Shown here: positions 1 through 8,439 of the stretch, one piece after another
Numbering within the stretch: the first letter of the stretch is position 1
Layout: each line of letters starts with the position of its first letter
Source of the DNA: Spirosoma fluviale
GTDB lineage: Bacteria > Bacteroidota > Bacteroidia > Cytophagales > Flexibacteraceae
Assembly (NCBI GenBank): GCA_945883425.1
Contig: CAMCXM010000022.1
Coordinates: 1 to 34,504 of the forward strand
DNA: 34,504 bases
Direction: 5' to 3'
Program-made: the position numbers and the translations under genes
The notes under the pieces: model-generated
Told to the model about the DNA's origin: nothing
Databases searched by the model: none
Seen by the model: only the letters and a program-made list of their open reading frames with translations

Positions 1-1491
1 GAAACTGCCGGCGATACAGAAACGCTGCTGGTCTGGCTGCGGCATTACGGACGAAAAGGATTGTGCAAACTGGTCGGTATGTATGCATTTGTATACTGGG
101 ATTCTGATCGGCAGTTGCTCATCATTCACCGCGATGGATATGGAATCAAACCTTTGTATTATGCCCGAAACCGGTATTTTATGGTTTTTTCGTCCGAGCC
201 GGCCGGGATTTTTGCTTCAGGTATTTTTTCTCCGGTGCCGGATTCTTCAACCATTGGATATTATCTCAAGTATAAGTTCATTCCACAAAATAAAAGCCCA
301 TGGCAAGGAATCAAGCAGGTTTTGCCTGGTGAAGCCATTGAATACTGGGAGAGTAAACCTCTGCATTATCAGGTTTTATTTGAACCATCAAATGCTGAAT
401 CTTCAATTAGGGCAGCCATCAACAAGGCCTTCCACGAAGTGATTCCATCCAAAGAAAAAGTGGGTTTGATGCTGAGTGGCGGAATCGATTCCAGTCTGAT
501 TCTGAAATGGTGCCAGGATAACCAGATTGATGTGGTTCCATTTTCCATTCGCTATCAATTTGAAACCCGTCTTTCGGCCGATCAGAAGGCAGTGGAGTTT
601 CTGGAAAAATTGCTGGGGATTCAGGTACACTGGATTGATGTCGATTGGAGCGAAGTGAGCAATTTGTGGCAGCCTTCGGGAGTGAATGAACCTCTGATAG
701 CCGATTCGGCCAGGTTTCTCACCCGGAAAATTGCAGAAGTTGCCAGGAATTCCGGGATACGCATCTTGCTATCGGGTGCGGGTGCCGATGAGTGGTTTGC
801 CGGATACAGGCGCCATTGGTTTTTTCATCAGTGGAATCAATACCAACATTTTGTACCAGGACTTTTTCTGGAAAAAATGATAAAGACATTTCGTATCGGT
901 AAACTGAAATGGATGGAGATGCCCGAAGGTGGTTCACCCGCAGATGTCTGGGATGCCTCGGTGGCAAGCCGTTTGGGTTCCGTCCTTCAGAACAGGGTTC
1001 AATTGCCTTTGCCCGCCAGCCCTGATGATCAAACCGCATTGGCGAAGGCACTGGCATGGGATCAAAAGAATTATCTGGTTCAGGACATTCTTACTTTAAC
1101 CGATCAGGCGACGATGGCCTTTGGAGTGGAAGGAAGATTCCCGTTTTTGCACCCGGCGATTACAGGATTTGCAGAATCAGTTTCAGCGGAAGATCGGTTG
1201 GCAAAAGGAAGAAAATGGTTGCTTAAAAATGAAGTGGAAAAATGGGCGGGGAAAGAGTTTGTGAGCCGTCGTAAACTGGGATTCGGACTTCCTTACGGAC
1301 GGTATCTTTCATCCCCCGAAGGCCAGAATCTGTTGAATGACGCGTTTTTTTTACTGGGAGAGAAACTTCCGGGCTTCTGGAAGGAGAACGAATGGAGTCG
1401 TTTTCAAAATGAAGCCAAGGCACAACCTGACGATTTTGCTCAGGAAATTCTTGCCTTGATCTGGCTGTCTGAATGGCTGAAAAATCAGTAG
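1..1491 (+). CDS. Asparagine synthetase-like amidotransferase (5' end outside window)
   Basis: The reading frame is open from base 1, so the N-terminus, with the expected catalytic Cys of the glutaminase domain, lies outside the window; 496 residues are visible. The start resembles the class II glutamine amidotransferase domain of AsnB (GDTETLLVWL, then GMYAFVYWD and RDGYGIKPLYY). Around fragment residues 158-165 is the PP-loop LSGGIDSS, which binds ATP in the synthetase domain, followed by GAGADEWFAGY (family form SGxGADExFxGY) and GVEGRFPFL. The family makes Asn from Asp and Gln, but AsnB paralogues in Bacteroidota often amidate surface sugars or peptides, so the substrate is uncertain. The stop overlaps the convergent lipoprotein gene by 7 bp. 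Confidence 0.9.
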   Translation, partial: ETAGDTETLLVWLRHYGRKGLCKLVGMYAFVYWDSDRQLLIIHRDGYGIKPLYYARNRYFMVFSSEPAGIFASGIFSPVPDSSTIGYYLKYKFIPQNKSPWQGIKQVLPGEAIEYWESKPLHYQVLFEPSNAESSIRAAINKAFHEVIPSKEKVGLMLSGGIDSSLILKWCQDNQIDVVPFSIRYQFETRLSADQKAVEFLEKLLGIQVHWIDVDWSEVSNLWQPSGVNEPLIADSARFLTRKIAEVARNSGIRILLSGAGADEWFAGYRRHWFFHQWNQYQHFVPGLFLEKMIKTFRIGKLKWMEMPEGGSPADVWDASVASRLGSVLQNRVQLPLPASPDDQTALAKALAWDQKNYLVQDILTLTDQATMAFGVEGRFPFLHPAITGFAESVSAEDRLAKGRKWLLKNEVEKWAGKEFVSRRKLGFGLPYGRYLSSPEGQNLLNDAFFLLGEKLPGFWKENEWSRFQNEAKAQPDDFAQEILALIWLSEWLKNQ

Positions 1492-2327
1492 GAAAGGGTA
1501 GGGGTGATTCGGCCTTGAGGCACAATAATTTCCGGTTTTTCAGCGAAGAAACGAGCTCCTTTGGAAGTCAGACTGTCTTCAAACCGGGTGTAGTGAAATC
1601 GAATCAGTCCGAACGAACGCAGACCATTGAGGGAAGTTCGTTTGAGCAATTCTGCTTTCCGAAATGTCATGAGTCCTTCCTGGCGACTTTCACTCAGGTC
1701 CAGGTTGCCTTCAGATTTCACGAAATCAAAGGCAGCACCTTCTGAAAACCGGCAAAGGGTAAAATCAGCATTGCCATGAAAAAACGCATTGCTGAACTGG
1801 GCCTTTTCAAAAAAACGGACGGACTGAAAAAACGATATCCCATAAAAATGGCTGGCCTGCCATGTCGATTCTTTCAGAAAAACCGCATTCTGAAACTGAA
1901 CATCCCCATCAAATCCACAATCCCGAAAACCGGCAGGAGCATGAAAAACAGAATTACGGGCTGAGAATACTTTTTTAAACCGGCATTTATTGAAACTGAG
2001 TTCCCCTAAAAATTGCATCATATCTCCCTGTACTTCACCTTCAAAACTGCAGTTTTTGAAAAGCAGAGTTACAGGAAGCGATTGGTAAACTTCTTCGAGT
2101 GCACCAAATCGGACAGTACCTTTGAATGTGCATTGATCAAATTCAAGAACCCGGGGTGAAGTCTCATTTTTTTTTCTCCCGAGCGAGGATAGGTCCACGT
2201 TTTCGAACGTCTTGCCCGAGTAAAACAATTTTTCTTCAGCAGGTTTGTCCTGAACATGAACCGGGTTGTTGGCACAGGAACTGAAACCTGTGAGCACAAA
2301 CAGCCACGCAATAAGTTTAATTTTCAA
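1485..2327 (-). CDS. Pentapeptide-repeat-like lipoprotein
   Basis: A 280-residue protein with a lipoprotein signal (hydrophobic residues 4-14, lipobox FSSC, Cys18), so it is probably anchored in the outer membrane or periplasm. From about residue 38 it consists of degenerate repeats with a central Phe every five residues in runs such as FDQCTFKG, FKNCSFEGEV, FNKCRFKKVF, FRDCGFDGDVQF and FTLCRFSEGAAF. This resembles the pentapeptide right-handed quadrilateral beta-helix, in the weaker F-centred form rather than the A(D/N)Lxx form. No catalytic motif is visible and the role is unknown; structural or binding functions are likely. It lies 11 bp downstream of the papain-like protease gene on the same strand, so the two are probably co-transcribed. 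Confidence 0.75.
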   Translation of the reverse strand: MKIKLIAWLFVLTGFSSCANNPVHVQDKPAEEKLFYSGKTFENVDLSSLGRKKNETSPRVLEFDQCTFKGTVRFGALEEVYQSLPVTLLFKNCSFEGEVQGDMMQFLGELSFNKCRFKKVFSARNSVFHAPAGFRDCGFDGDVQFQNAVFLKESTWQASHFYGISFFQSVRFFEKAQFSNAFFHGNADFTLCRFSEGAAFDFVKSEGNLDLSESRQEGLMTFRKAELLKRTSLNGLRSFGLIRFHYTRFEDSLTSKGARFFAEKPEIIVPQGRITPTLSY

Positions 2328-2338
2328 GGTTTCCGTTT

Positions 2339-4009
2339 CTATTTCGATTGGAATTTTCCAGGCTGGGATCCGTTCTGGCGGGCGATGGCAACTTTGCGAG
2401 CCAGATTGCCATTTCGGGCTTCTTTCTTAAGAAAACCAATGATCTCATTCGGGGTATAGGCGTTCCTGTGTTTCGGAGTGACAGAGGTCTGGTATCGTTT
2501 GGCACCGTTTGTCTGCATCTGCGATTTGGTGAACACATTCCGGAAATTATCCCCCATCATACTTATGCGCTCACCCATTCCGTTTTCAAAGAGCTTCGGT
2601 TCCTGATCGGTGGTGTAAAACAGATTATTGTTTTCATCTGACTCGACAAATTTGTCTGTAATGTCGCCTACCAGAACCAGATAGTAAAAGCCAGTCAGGT
2701 TGGCAGGCATCACATAAGAACGGATCAGTCCGTTCCCGCTGAATAATTCAGATGAAAGTGTTTTTCCGGATGGAATGTTGGCGTTTATTGAAAATCCGTT
2801 GGCATTGGTTTGCTCATCTGTTGTTCCATAGGACACGCTTTTATAGGCTCCCTGGTTTTTCAGACGATCATAAAAAACGATTCCATAATTATTGGCATTG
2901 TAGGCATTGTAGTAGATATAGGCATATCCCCAATCCTGAGAAGCAGGTGCCGTCTGGGTTCCAATGTTGAAAATATCAAACTCCATGCTTCTCCATGTAT
3001 CACCAGAATCTGGCAATGGATAGTCGGCGTCTACCCAAGGAGCAATTTCCACACCCGAAGTAACGGGATCTGGGTCGGTACCTGTATTTGGTTTTTGCTC
3101 ATCATTAACAGCTACGAAGAAGTTTTTATTAAAGGCAAATCCATTGAACATGAAGTTGTAATCCACCCAGATGAAACCATTGGCGCCCCATTGGTCGCTC
3201 CACGAATTCACTACTTTAAATGCACCTCTTGGGCCTTTGTTGTTGTCGTATCCAACGATACACAAGGCATGGTATGAGTGGATGCCTACTTGTGCTGTTG
3301 ATGTAGCATTCTGATATACGGTATTCGAATTCCATGACATGAACGAATCATCCAGTTTAGCCCCCAGGATTACCGGCATTTTTCCTGCCAGTGCCTGTTT
3401 AACGGTAGTTGCATTATCATCGATCCGTCTGTAATACTTGATTTTATGTTTGGCGGCGTCTTCGTTCCAGCTGCTTTCCACCAGATTGCTGGCGCAGTTT
3501 CCCATGTTGATATATGGCACTACTGCTTTGGTGGCAACGCCCTTGTTCAACATTACATCAAGGGCTGGTGTGAAATCGGAACCGTTGCAGTCCGTTCCTT
3601 TTTTGTCATCGGCAAGGGCGGTAAACAGATATTTGGCACTCATCTGGTAGCCGGAACTGGCCAGCTGAGTAGGAGTGAGCTCAAACTTGATGGCCTCCAT
3701 CGCTGTTTTGCAATTGTAGGCGGTGGCCCATGCAACGCAGGTTCCATATTGACCCTGGTCGCCAATGGGTGGCAGATATTGGCTCAGATCAACTGCACCA
3801 GGGAGGTCGGATACGTTGGTCTCAAATGGATTGGTCAGATTTTCAGGAATGGTATTCGGATCATCCGATCCTTTCCATCCGGTTTTCTTTGAAGAATCTA
3901 TGGGTGTTGGATCGGGTTCTGTTTTGACATCTTCACAAGATGAAAAAAAGCAGACAGCAAATCCGAAGATAATAAAGGTAGAGAGTCGTTTTACAGAATT
4001 TTGTACCAT
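2339..4009 (-). CDS. Papain-family (C1) cysteine protease lipoprotein with CARDB-like C-terminal region
   Basis: The ATG at 4009 is chosen because it gives a lipoprotein signal (lipobox FFSSC, Cys25); the frame is open further upstream but an extended start would bury this signal. The peptidase domain spans about residues 70-295 with the complete C1A catalytic set: Gln in DQGQYGTCVAW, nucleophile Cys91, His247 in HALCIVGYD and Asn268 in VVNSW. There is no obvious long inhibitory propeptide. Residues about 330-480 look like a beta-sandwich of CARDB type (FDIFNIGTQTAP, VESDENNN), common in secreted Bacteroidota proteins. The last 60 residues are basic and unrecognised; they are not a typical T9SS tail. 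The likely role is surface or periplasmic proteolysis. A well-formed promoter precedes it. Confidence 0.88.
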   Translation of the reverse strand: MVQNSVKRLSTFIIFGFAVCFFSSCEDVKTEPDPTPIDSSKKTGWKGSDDPNTIPENLTNPFETNVSDLPGAVDLSQYLPPIGDQGQYGTCVAWATAYNCKTAMEAIKFELTPTQLASSGYQMSAKYLFTALADDKKGTDCNGSDFTPALDVMLNKGVATKAVVPYINMGNCASNLVESSWNEDAAKHKIKYYRRIDDNATTVKQALAGKMPVILGAKLDDSFMSWNSNTVYQNATSTAQVGIHSYHALCIVGYDNNKGPRGAFKVVNSWSDQWGANGFIWVDYNFMFNGFAFNKNFFVAVNDEQKPNTGTDPDPVTSGVEIAPWVDADYPLPDSGDTWRSMEFDIFNIGTQTAPASQDWGYAYIYYNAYNANNYGIVFYDRLKNQGAYKSVSYGTTDEQTNANGFSINANIPSGKTLSSELFSGNGLIRSYVMPANLTGFYYLVLVGDITDKFVESDENNNLFYTTDQEPKLFENGMGERISMMGDNFRNVFTKSQMQTNGAKRYQTSVTPKHRNAYTPNEIIGFLKKEARNGNLARKVAIARQNGSQPGKFQSK

Positions 4010-4056
4010 ACAAAACGGGGTTGGTTGTAGTTCGCTTCTGGGATTTTGTTGATGTA

Positions 4057-4087
4057 CAAATATGATGAATGGCAATCAAAATTCAAA
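4057..4087 (-). promoter_or_regulatory. Bacteroidota-type promoter of the protease gene
   Basis: On the minus strand TTTG (4087-4084) is followed after exactly 19 bp by CATATTTG (4064-4057), matching the -33/-7 consensus TTTG-N19-21-TAnnTTTG with one mismatch (C for T). It predicts a transcript start near 4050 and a leader of about 40 nt before the ATG at 4009. No ribosome binding site is visible. Confidence 0.55.
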
Positions 4088-4117
4088 GAGCGGCATTAAA
4101 TTCATGGTCAATGAAAA

Positions 4118-5227
4118 CTAGATACCGGATTTCGCAGCCGGAATCAGCCGGATCGCAAACATTTTAGGCCAGTTTTTTCCAGTCACATAAAACAGTTTTT
4201 CTTTCGGGTGGTACGCAATTCCGTTTAAAACATCCTCATTTCCAAGCTTATCAGCGTCTTTCAGAATGTTACTCAAATCAAGATAGGCTTTCACTGCTCC
4301 GGTTTTCGGATCGATCTCAACGATGGTATCGGTTTGGTATTTATTGGCAAAAACGGAACCATTCACATACTCGAGTTCATTCAATTGGTCCACCGGGTTG
4401 CGGCTATCCCATACTTCCAGTTTTCCGGTTCGTTGAAATGTTTCCGGATCCAGAAAGTATACCTGATTTGTACCGTCCGTCATGGCGAGTTTTCCATCAA
4501 AATGGGTGAGTCCCCAACCGTCGGTGGTATATCCGAATTCTTTCTGCAGCTTCAAATCAGGAAGGGAATACACAAACCCTTTTCTGTTTTGCCAGGTCAG
4601 TTGATACAGCCGGTTATCCATAATCGTAATTCCTTCACCGAAATAGGTCTGGTCCAGATTTTGCCGAACTATGCTTTCGCCGGTGAGTGGATTCACATTC
4701 ATAACCGAGGATTTCCCATTCAGTCCCGTTCCTTCATACAGTTTGCCATTCAGCCATTCGAGTCCCTGCACAAATGATTCCGGGTTGTGAGGAAGGGTTT
4801 TGATAATTTCATAACGGTACGAACCGGGTTGGGTTGAAGAGCTGATATAGAACGTTTGCGAGGACGACGATTCTTCCATACCTTTTTTATAACCTGAAAT
4901 TCTGAAAATGTGGGAGCCTGTTACCGAACCTTCCGAAGCCCAGTGAAAGGTATGCCTTTGATCTGCCATTTCGCCAATCCGGTTTCCATCGACCCTTGCA
5001 ATCACGGAGTCAAACGCTGAAGCTGAATCGACTTTCTCTACATCAAACACAATGGAATCGCCCAACGGACGAGCCCCCATAACAGGCAAAATGGAAAAGG
5101 CCGCCCGTTGGCTCAGGAGGTCAGAATTGTCGGTTTCAGTTGAAGGCGATTTCTTGGATTCACAGGCTTCCAGGACAATAAAAAACAATGGAAGCAAAAT
5201 CCCGCAGGACGATTTGATTGGAGACAT
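4118..5227 (-). CDS. Glutaminyl-peptide cyclotransferase (plant/bacterial type) lipoprotein
   Basis: A 369-residue lipoprotein (lipobox LEAC, Cys22). Residues about 40-130 form a short beta-rich, Ig-like region; residues 139-369 are a five-bladed propeller glutamine cyclotransferase (PF05096 type), recognised by FVQGLEWLNGKLYEGTG, YFGEGITI, DGWGLTHF, MTDGTNQVYFLDP and NELEYVNGSVFAN. The enzyme converts N-terminal Gln of exported proteins to pyroglutamate. This fits the Bacteroidota habit of placing Gln at +1 after signal peptidase I cleavage, which several exported proteins in this window show. It lies 108 bp upstream of the protease gene on the same strand, but that gene has its own promoter. 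It is divergent from queA with an 84-bp gap. Confidence 0.88.
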   Translation of the reverse strand: MSPIKSSCGILLPLFFIVLEACESKKSPSTETDNSDLLSQRAAFSILPVMGARPLGDSIVFDVEKVDSASAFDSVIARVDGNRIGEMADQRHTFHWASEGSVTGSHIFRISGYKKGMEESSSSQTFYISSSTQPGSYRYEIIKTLPHNPESFVQGLEWLNGKLYEGTGLNGKSSVMNVNPLTGESIVRQNLDQTYFGEGITIMDNRLYQLTWQNRKGFVYSLPDLKLQKEFGYTTDGWGLTHFDGKLAMTDGTNQVYFLDPETFQRTGKLEVWDSRNPVDQLNELEYVNGSVFANKYQTDTIVEIDPKTGAVKAYLDLSNILKDADKLGNEDVLNGIAYHPKEKLFYVTGKNWPKMFAIRLIPAAKSGI

Positions 5228-5275
5228 AAATTAGTTTTCGGATTCAAATATGTTGTTTCCTATCAATTGTTGAGG

Positions 5276-5308
5276 TTTGCAAACTCAAACCAAGCATAAT
5301 TATTTTTG
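5276..5308 (+). promoter_or_regulatory. Promoter of queA predicting a leaderless transcript
   Basis: TTTG (5276-5279), a 21-bp spacer, then TATTTTTG (5301-5308), a full match to TAnnTTTG. The queA ATG is at 5312, only 4 bp after the -7 box, so transcription should start at or next to the start codon. The -33 box lies in a perfect 10-bp palindrome, GTTTGCAAAC (5275-5284), shared with the divergent glutaminyl cyclase gene; it could be an operator, but that is a guess. Confidence 0.5.
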
Positions 5309-5311
5309 AAA

Positions 5312-6529
5312 ATGTCGGATCAGAACTTGCCAGACTTTCTTCAGACACTCCAGACAGCAGAATACGATTATCCATTGACGGATGAATCCATTGCACTCTA
5401 TCCGCTGAAAGAGAGGGATTTGTCGAAACTTCTGGTCTTCAGAAAAGGACATATTTCCCACGCAGGTTTCAGAGAGATATCCGATTTCCTCCCCGAAAAA
5501 TCTCTCATGGTTTTCAACAACACAAAAGTGATTCCGGCCCGGCTTCATTTTCAGCGGGAAACCGGTTCCTGGATTGAAATCCTGATTACGGCACATCAAC
5601 TTGAAAAAATAAATGACGGTGTGGTGATGAATTGTGACTGCATCATCGGTAATAAAAAGAAATGGAAGCCAGATGAATTCCTTCGGATTCGTCATGTTGA
5701 AAACGGGACCGAACTTGAATTACAGGCGTCCTGGCTGAATCGGGATGAAGATCGGGTTGCCATAACGTGGACGCCACAGAATCTTGCGTTTGTTGAAGTA
5801 CTGTCTCTTTTCGGAGAAATGCCGATACCGCCATATCTCAACCGAGAAGCTGACGAAACCGATAAAACAAATTACCAGACCGTGTACGCCAAAGAGGAAG
5901 GTGCCATAGCGGCTCCTACTGCCGGGTTGCATTTCACTGAACGGGTGCTTCAATCCCTGACTCATAAGGGAGTCAAAACCACGTGGCTTACCTTGCATGT
6001 CGGACTCGGTACTTTCCGGCCCATGAAATCGGAAAAAGTGGCCGAGCACGAAATGCATCCGGAAGAAGTAGTGATTCCCAGACAGGCAATTGTGGATTTG
6101 GTTCAGAATGAAGGTCCTGTTATTGCGGTGGGTACAACTTCGATCCGTTCGCTGGAGTCGCTTTACTGGTTGGGTACAGAAGTGCTCGTGAATGGCAACT
6201 TTCCTGATTTTCTGGAAACAAGCAATCCATATCAATGGTCCAGCCGTGCTTTTAGAGCTTCTGAAGTTTGGCAAGGACTTCTGGATTGGATGGATAAAAA
6301 CAACCGGAACGATCTCCGGTTTTTTACCCGCCTCTACATTATGCCCGGGTATTCATTTCGTGTTGTGAAAGGATTGGTTACGAATTTTCATCAACCCAAA
6401 TCCACCCTTCTTGTGCTGATTTCTGCATTTTTGGGCTCCGCCTGGAAAGAGGTGTATGACGAAGCGCTTCGGGAAAACTACCGGTTTCTCAGCTATGGTG
6501 ACAGCTCATTGTTGCTGCCAAACGGTTAA
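5312..6529 (+). CDS. queA: S-adenosylmethionine:tRNA ribosyltransferase-isomerase
   Basis: QueA moves the ribosyl part of SAM onto preQ1 at tRNA position 34, giving epoxyqueuosine. The 405-residue product shows family motifs in order: YDYPLTDESIALYPLKERD (19-37), MVFNNTKVIPARL (66-78), PIPPYLNR (171-178), GAIAAPTAGLHFTE (197-210), LHVGLGTFRP (228-237), VGTTSIRSLES (273-283) and VTNFHQPKSTL. It is longer than E. coli QueA (about 356 residues), as is usual in Bacteroidota. The ATG at 5312 is preferred over the in-frame TTG at 5306, which falls in the promoter -7 box. queG, which reduces the product, lies 0.9 kb downstream. The stop overlaps the convergent paaG-like gene by 4 bp. Confidence 0.95.
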   Translation: MSDQNLPDFLQTLQTAEYDYPLTDESIALYPLKERDLSKLLVFRKGHISHAGFREISDFLPEKSLMVFNNTKVIPARLHFQRETGSWIEILITAHQLEKINDGVVMNCDCIIGNKKKWKPDEFLRIRHVENGTELELQASWLNRDEDRVAITWTPQNLAFVEVLSLFGEMPIPPYLNREADETDKTNYQTVYAKEEGAIAAPTAGLHFTERVLQSLTHKGVKTTWLTLHVGLGTFRPMKSEKVAEHEMHPEEVVIPRQAIVDLVQNEGPVIAVGTTSIRSLESLYWLGTEVLVNGNFPDFLETSNPYQWSSRAFRASEVWQGLLDWMDKNNRNDLRFFTRLYIMPGYSFRVVKGLVTNFHQPKSTLLVLISAFLGSAWKEVYDEALRENYRFLSYGDSSLLLPNG

Positions 6530-7317
6530 TTGCCAGTAAAAACCGGCTTTCTCTTTTCACGGAAGGCATTGATTCCTTCCTGAAAATCCTGTGTCGCTCC
6601 GGCTTTTTCCTGGTTGCTCGCTTCTTTCTCCAGCATTTTATCCAGACTATGGCCAAACGAACGGTTGAGTAATTTTTTGATAAGGCCCAACGCTTTTGTT
6701 GGTCCGTTCGCATACCGTTCTGCCAGTTCTTCGGTTTTGCGATGCAAAATATTTTCATGCTCCACCATCATATTGATCATTCCGATGTTGTGTGCGTCTT
6801 TGGCCGAGAATGAATAACCAAGGGTTGCGAGTTCAAATGCTTTGGCCCGTCCAATCAGGCGGGGAAGATAGTATGAAGCGCCACAATCCGGTACCAACCC
6901 AATGTTGACGAATGAAACCGAAAAGACAGCCGATTCGATGGCAACAGTAAAATCACAGCTCAAAGCCAGCGAAAGTCCGGCCCCGGTTGCAACGCCGTTA
7001 ATTTTGCCAATGATGATTTTCGGACAGTTGTGCATGCTCATCACCAATGGATTATAGCGTGATTGAAGTACTTCTGTGATCGATATCTCACTCATGTTCT
7101 CAAACTCATTGAGGTCCTGTCCTGAACAGAATGCTTTTCCTTCACCAGTGAGAATAATGCATTTCACATTGTCATCTTTCGAAAGCAAGTCAAATGCCTG
7201 TTTGAGTTCTTTGGCCATCACTCCATTGATGGCATTGAAAATTTCCGGACGGTTAAGCCGGATAGTGGCGATTTGGTTGTGAAAGTCAACTTTTATGGTT
7301 TGGTAATTCGAATGCAT
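6526..7317 (-). CDS. Enoyl-CoA hydratase/isomerase, PaaG-like
   Basis: A 263-residue crotonase-fold protein. It has the oxyanion-hole segment KAFCSGQDLN (61-70), INGVATGAGLSLALSCD (106-122) and GLVPDCGASYYLPR (140-153). The Asp144 position and the CSGQDL motif match PaaG, the 2-(1,2-epoxy-1,2-dihydrophenyl)acetyl-CoA isomerase of aerobic phenylacetate breakdown, better than classical hydratases, which carry Glu there. No other phenylacetate genes adjoin it, though a paaY-like gene lies 4 kb away. It could serve another acyl-CoA isomerisation, so no symbol is given. It is transcribed toward queA and away from queG. Confidence 0.85.
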   Translation of the reverse strand: MHSNYQTIKVDFHNQIATIRLNRPEIFNAINGVMAKELKQAFDLLSKDDNVKCIILTGEGKAFCSGQDLNEFENMSEISITEVLQSRYNPLVMSMHNCPKIIIGKINGVATGAGLSLALSCDFTVAIESAVFSVSFVNIGLVPDCGASYYLPRLIGRAKAFELATLGYSFSAKDAHNIGMINMMVEHENILHRKTEELAERYANGPTKALGLIKKLLNRSFGHSLDKMLEKEASNQEKAGATQDFQEGINAFREKRKPVFTGN

Positions 7318-7356
7318 ATTTGTCCGTAGATAAGGCCTTTTTTAAAAAAAGGGTTG

Positions 7357-7364
7357 CAAAGATA
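7357..7364 (-). promoter_or_regulatory. -7 promoter element of the paaG-like gene
   Basis: On the minus strand the sequence reads TATCTTTG, a full match to TAnnTTTG; the region 19 bp upstream reads only GTTT, so the -33 box is weak. The predicted start is near 7350, with a leader of about 35 nt. Its position inside the 5' extension of the queG frame argues that queG starts downstream, at 7410. Confidence 0.4.
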
Positions 7365-7409
7365 AAATTTTCCCCTGTACTAAAAACCGGAAATGAGCCA
7401 AACAGCCAC

Positions 7410-8393
7410 GTGATTCAATCGGAATTTAATGCTGAAAAAAGAGCTGGTGTATTAAAACGCATGGCGTCCGATCTTGGATTCTCTTCCTGTCGAATTGCCA
7501 AAGCGGGCTTTCTGGAAGAAGAAGCGCCAAAGTTGGAGTCATGGCTTTCCCATTCTCACCACGGTGAAATGGCCTACATGGAAAATCATTTCGACATGCG
7601 GCTCGATCCCCGCTTGCTGGTGGATAACTGCAGGTCGGTCGTCACATTGGCATATTCCTATTTCCCTGAAAAGAAGCTATTTTCGGAAGGAGAATTTAAA
7701 GTCAGTACATATGCGTACGGATCTGATTATCATAAAGTTTTAAAGAAGAAGTTAAAGCAATTATTGAAGGATTTTCAGGCGGCAACAGGGGAGGTAGGTG
7801 GTCGTGTTTTTGTAGATTCGGCCCCTGTTTTAGAAAAAGCCTGGGCGGCACGAAATGGAACCGGCTGGTTGGGCAAGCACACCAACATTGTTCATCCAAA
7901 GCATGGATCATTTTTCTTTCTCTGTGAAATGTTGCTGGATGTGGAACTGCAAGCCGATGCTCCCATGACTGACCATTGTGGTACCTGTACCCGATGCATC
8001 GATGCCTGCCCGACCGATGCAATTTTTGCGCCTTACCAACTTGATGCCAGCCGGTGTATTTCTTATCTTACCATCGAATTGAAGTCATCCATACCGTCAG
8101 AATTTGCGGGTAAAATGGATGACTGGATTTTTGGTTGTGATGTTTGCCAGGATGTATGTCCCTGGAATAAGAAGTTCTCTGTTGTTCATCAGGAACCCTA
8201 CTTTTTGCCTCATCCGGATCTTGAAAGAATGTCGGTACATGATTGGAAGGAGCTCACAAAAGATGTTTTTGATGATGTTTTTTCATCATCTGCAGTGAAG
8301 CGCACCGGTTACGAAGGATTGAAACGAAACATTCGTTTTGCAACGGACGGTGCCTCAAGTGACTCAACTCCATCCTCAGGAAATCCCGCCTGA
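7410..8393 (+). CDS. queG: Epoxyqueuosine reductase
   Basis: QueG reduces epoxyqueuosine to queuosine in tRNA using cobalamin and two [4Fe-4S] clusters. The first cluster motif is CGTCTRCIDACP (Cys190, 193, 196, 200); the second is in FGCDVCQDVCPW (Cys243, 246, 250). VDSAPVLEKAWAARNGTGW (135-153) carries the conserved catalytic Asp. The start is uncertain: a TTG at 7320 would add 30 residues running through the divergent promoter region, while GTG at 7410 gives the usual length before the conserved LGFSSCRIAKAGF segment (327 residues). It forms a functional pair with queA, separated only by the oppositely oriented paaG-like gene. Confidence 0.92.
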   Translation: MIQSEFNAEKRAGVLKRMASDLGFSSCRIAKAGFLEEEAPKLESWLSHSHHGEMAYMENHFDMRLDPRLLVDNCRSVVTLAYSYFPEKKLFSEGEFKVSTYAYGSDYHKVLKKKLKQLLKDFQAATGEVGGRVFVDSAPVLEKAWAARNGTGWLGKHTNIVHPKHGSFFFLCEMLLDVELQADAPMTDHCGTCTRCIDACPTDAIFAPYQLDASRCISYLTIELKSSIPSEFAGKMDDWIFGCDVCQDVCPWNKKFSVVHQEPYFLPHPDLERMSVHDWKELTKDVFDDVFSSSAVKRTGYEGLKRNIRFATDGASSDSTPSSGNPA

Positions 8394-8439
8394 TTATTTT
8401 TTCTGGGAAAATGACAATCTTACTTCGATATTTGAACGC

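Noticed and set aside
5228-5311. preQ1 riboswitch ahead of queA
   Set aside because: The gap is short, the promoter ends 4 bp before the ATG, and no aptamer-like pairing is present.
5720-6274. 184-codon minus-strand ORF inside queA
   Set aside because: Antisense to conserved queA motifs; low-quality composition.
7320-7409. N-terminal 30-residue extension of QueG from a TTG start
   Set aside because: The stretch covers the divergent promoter region and a TATCTTTG box, is not family-like, and GTG at 7410 gives the usual QueG length.
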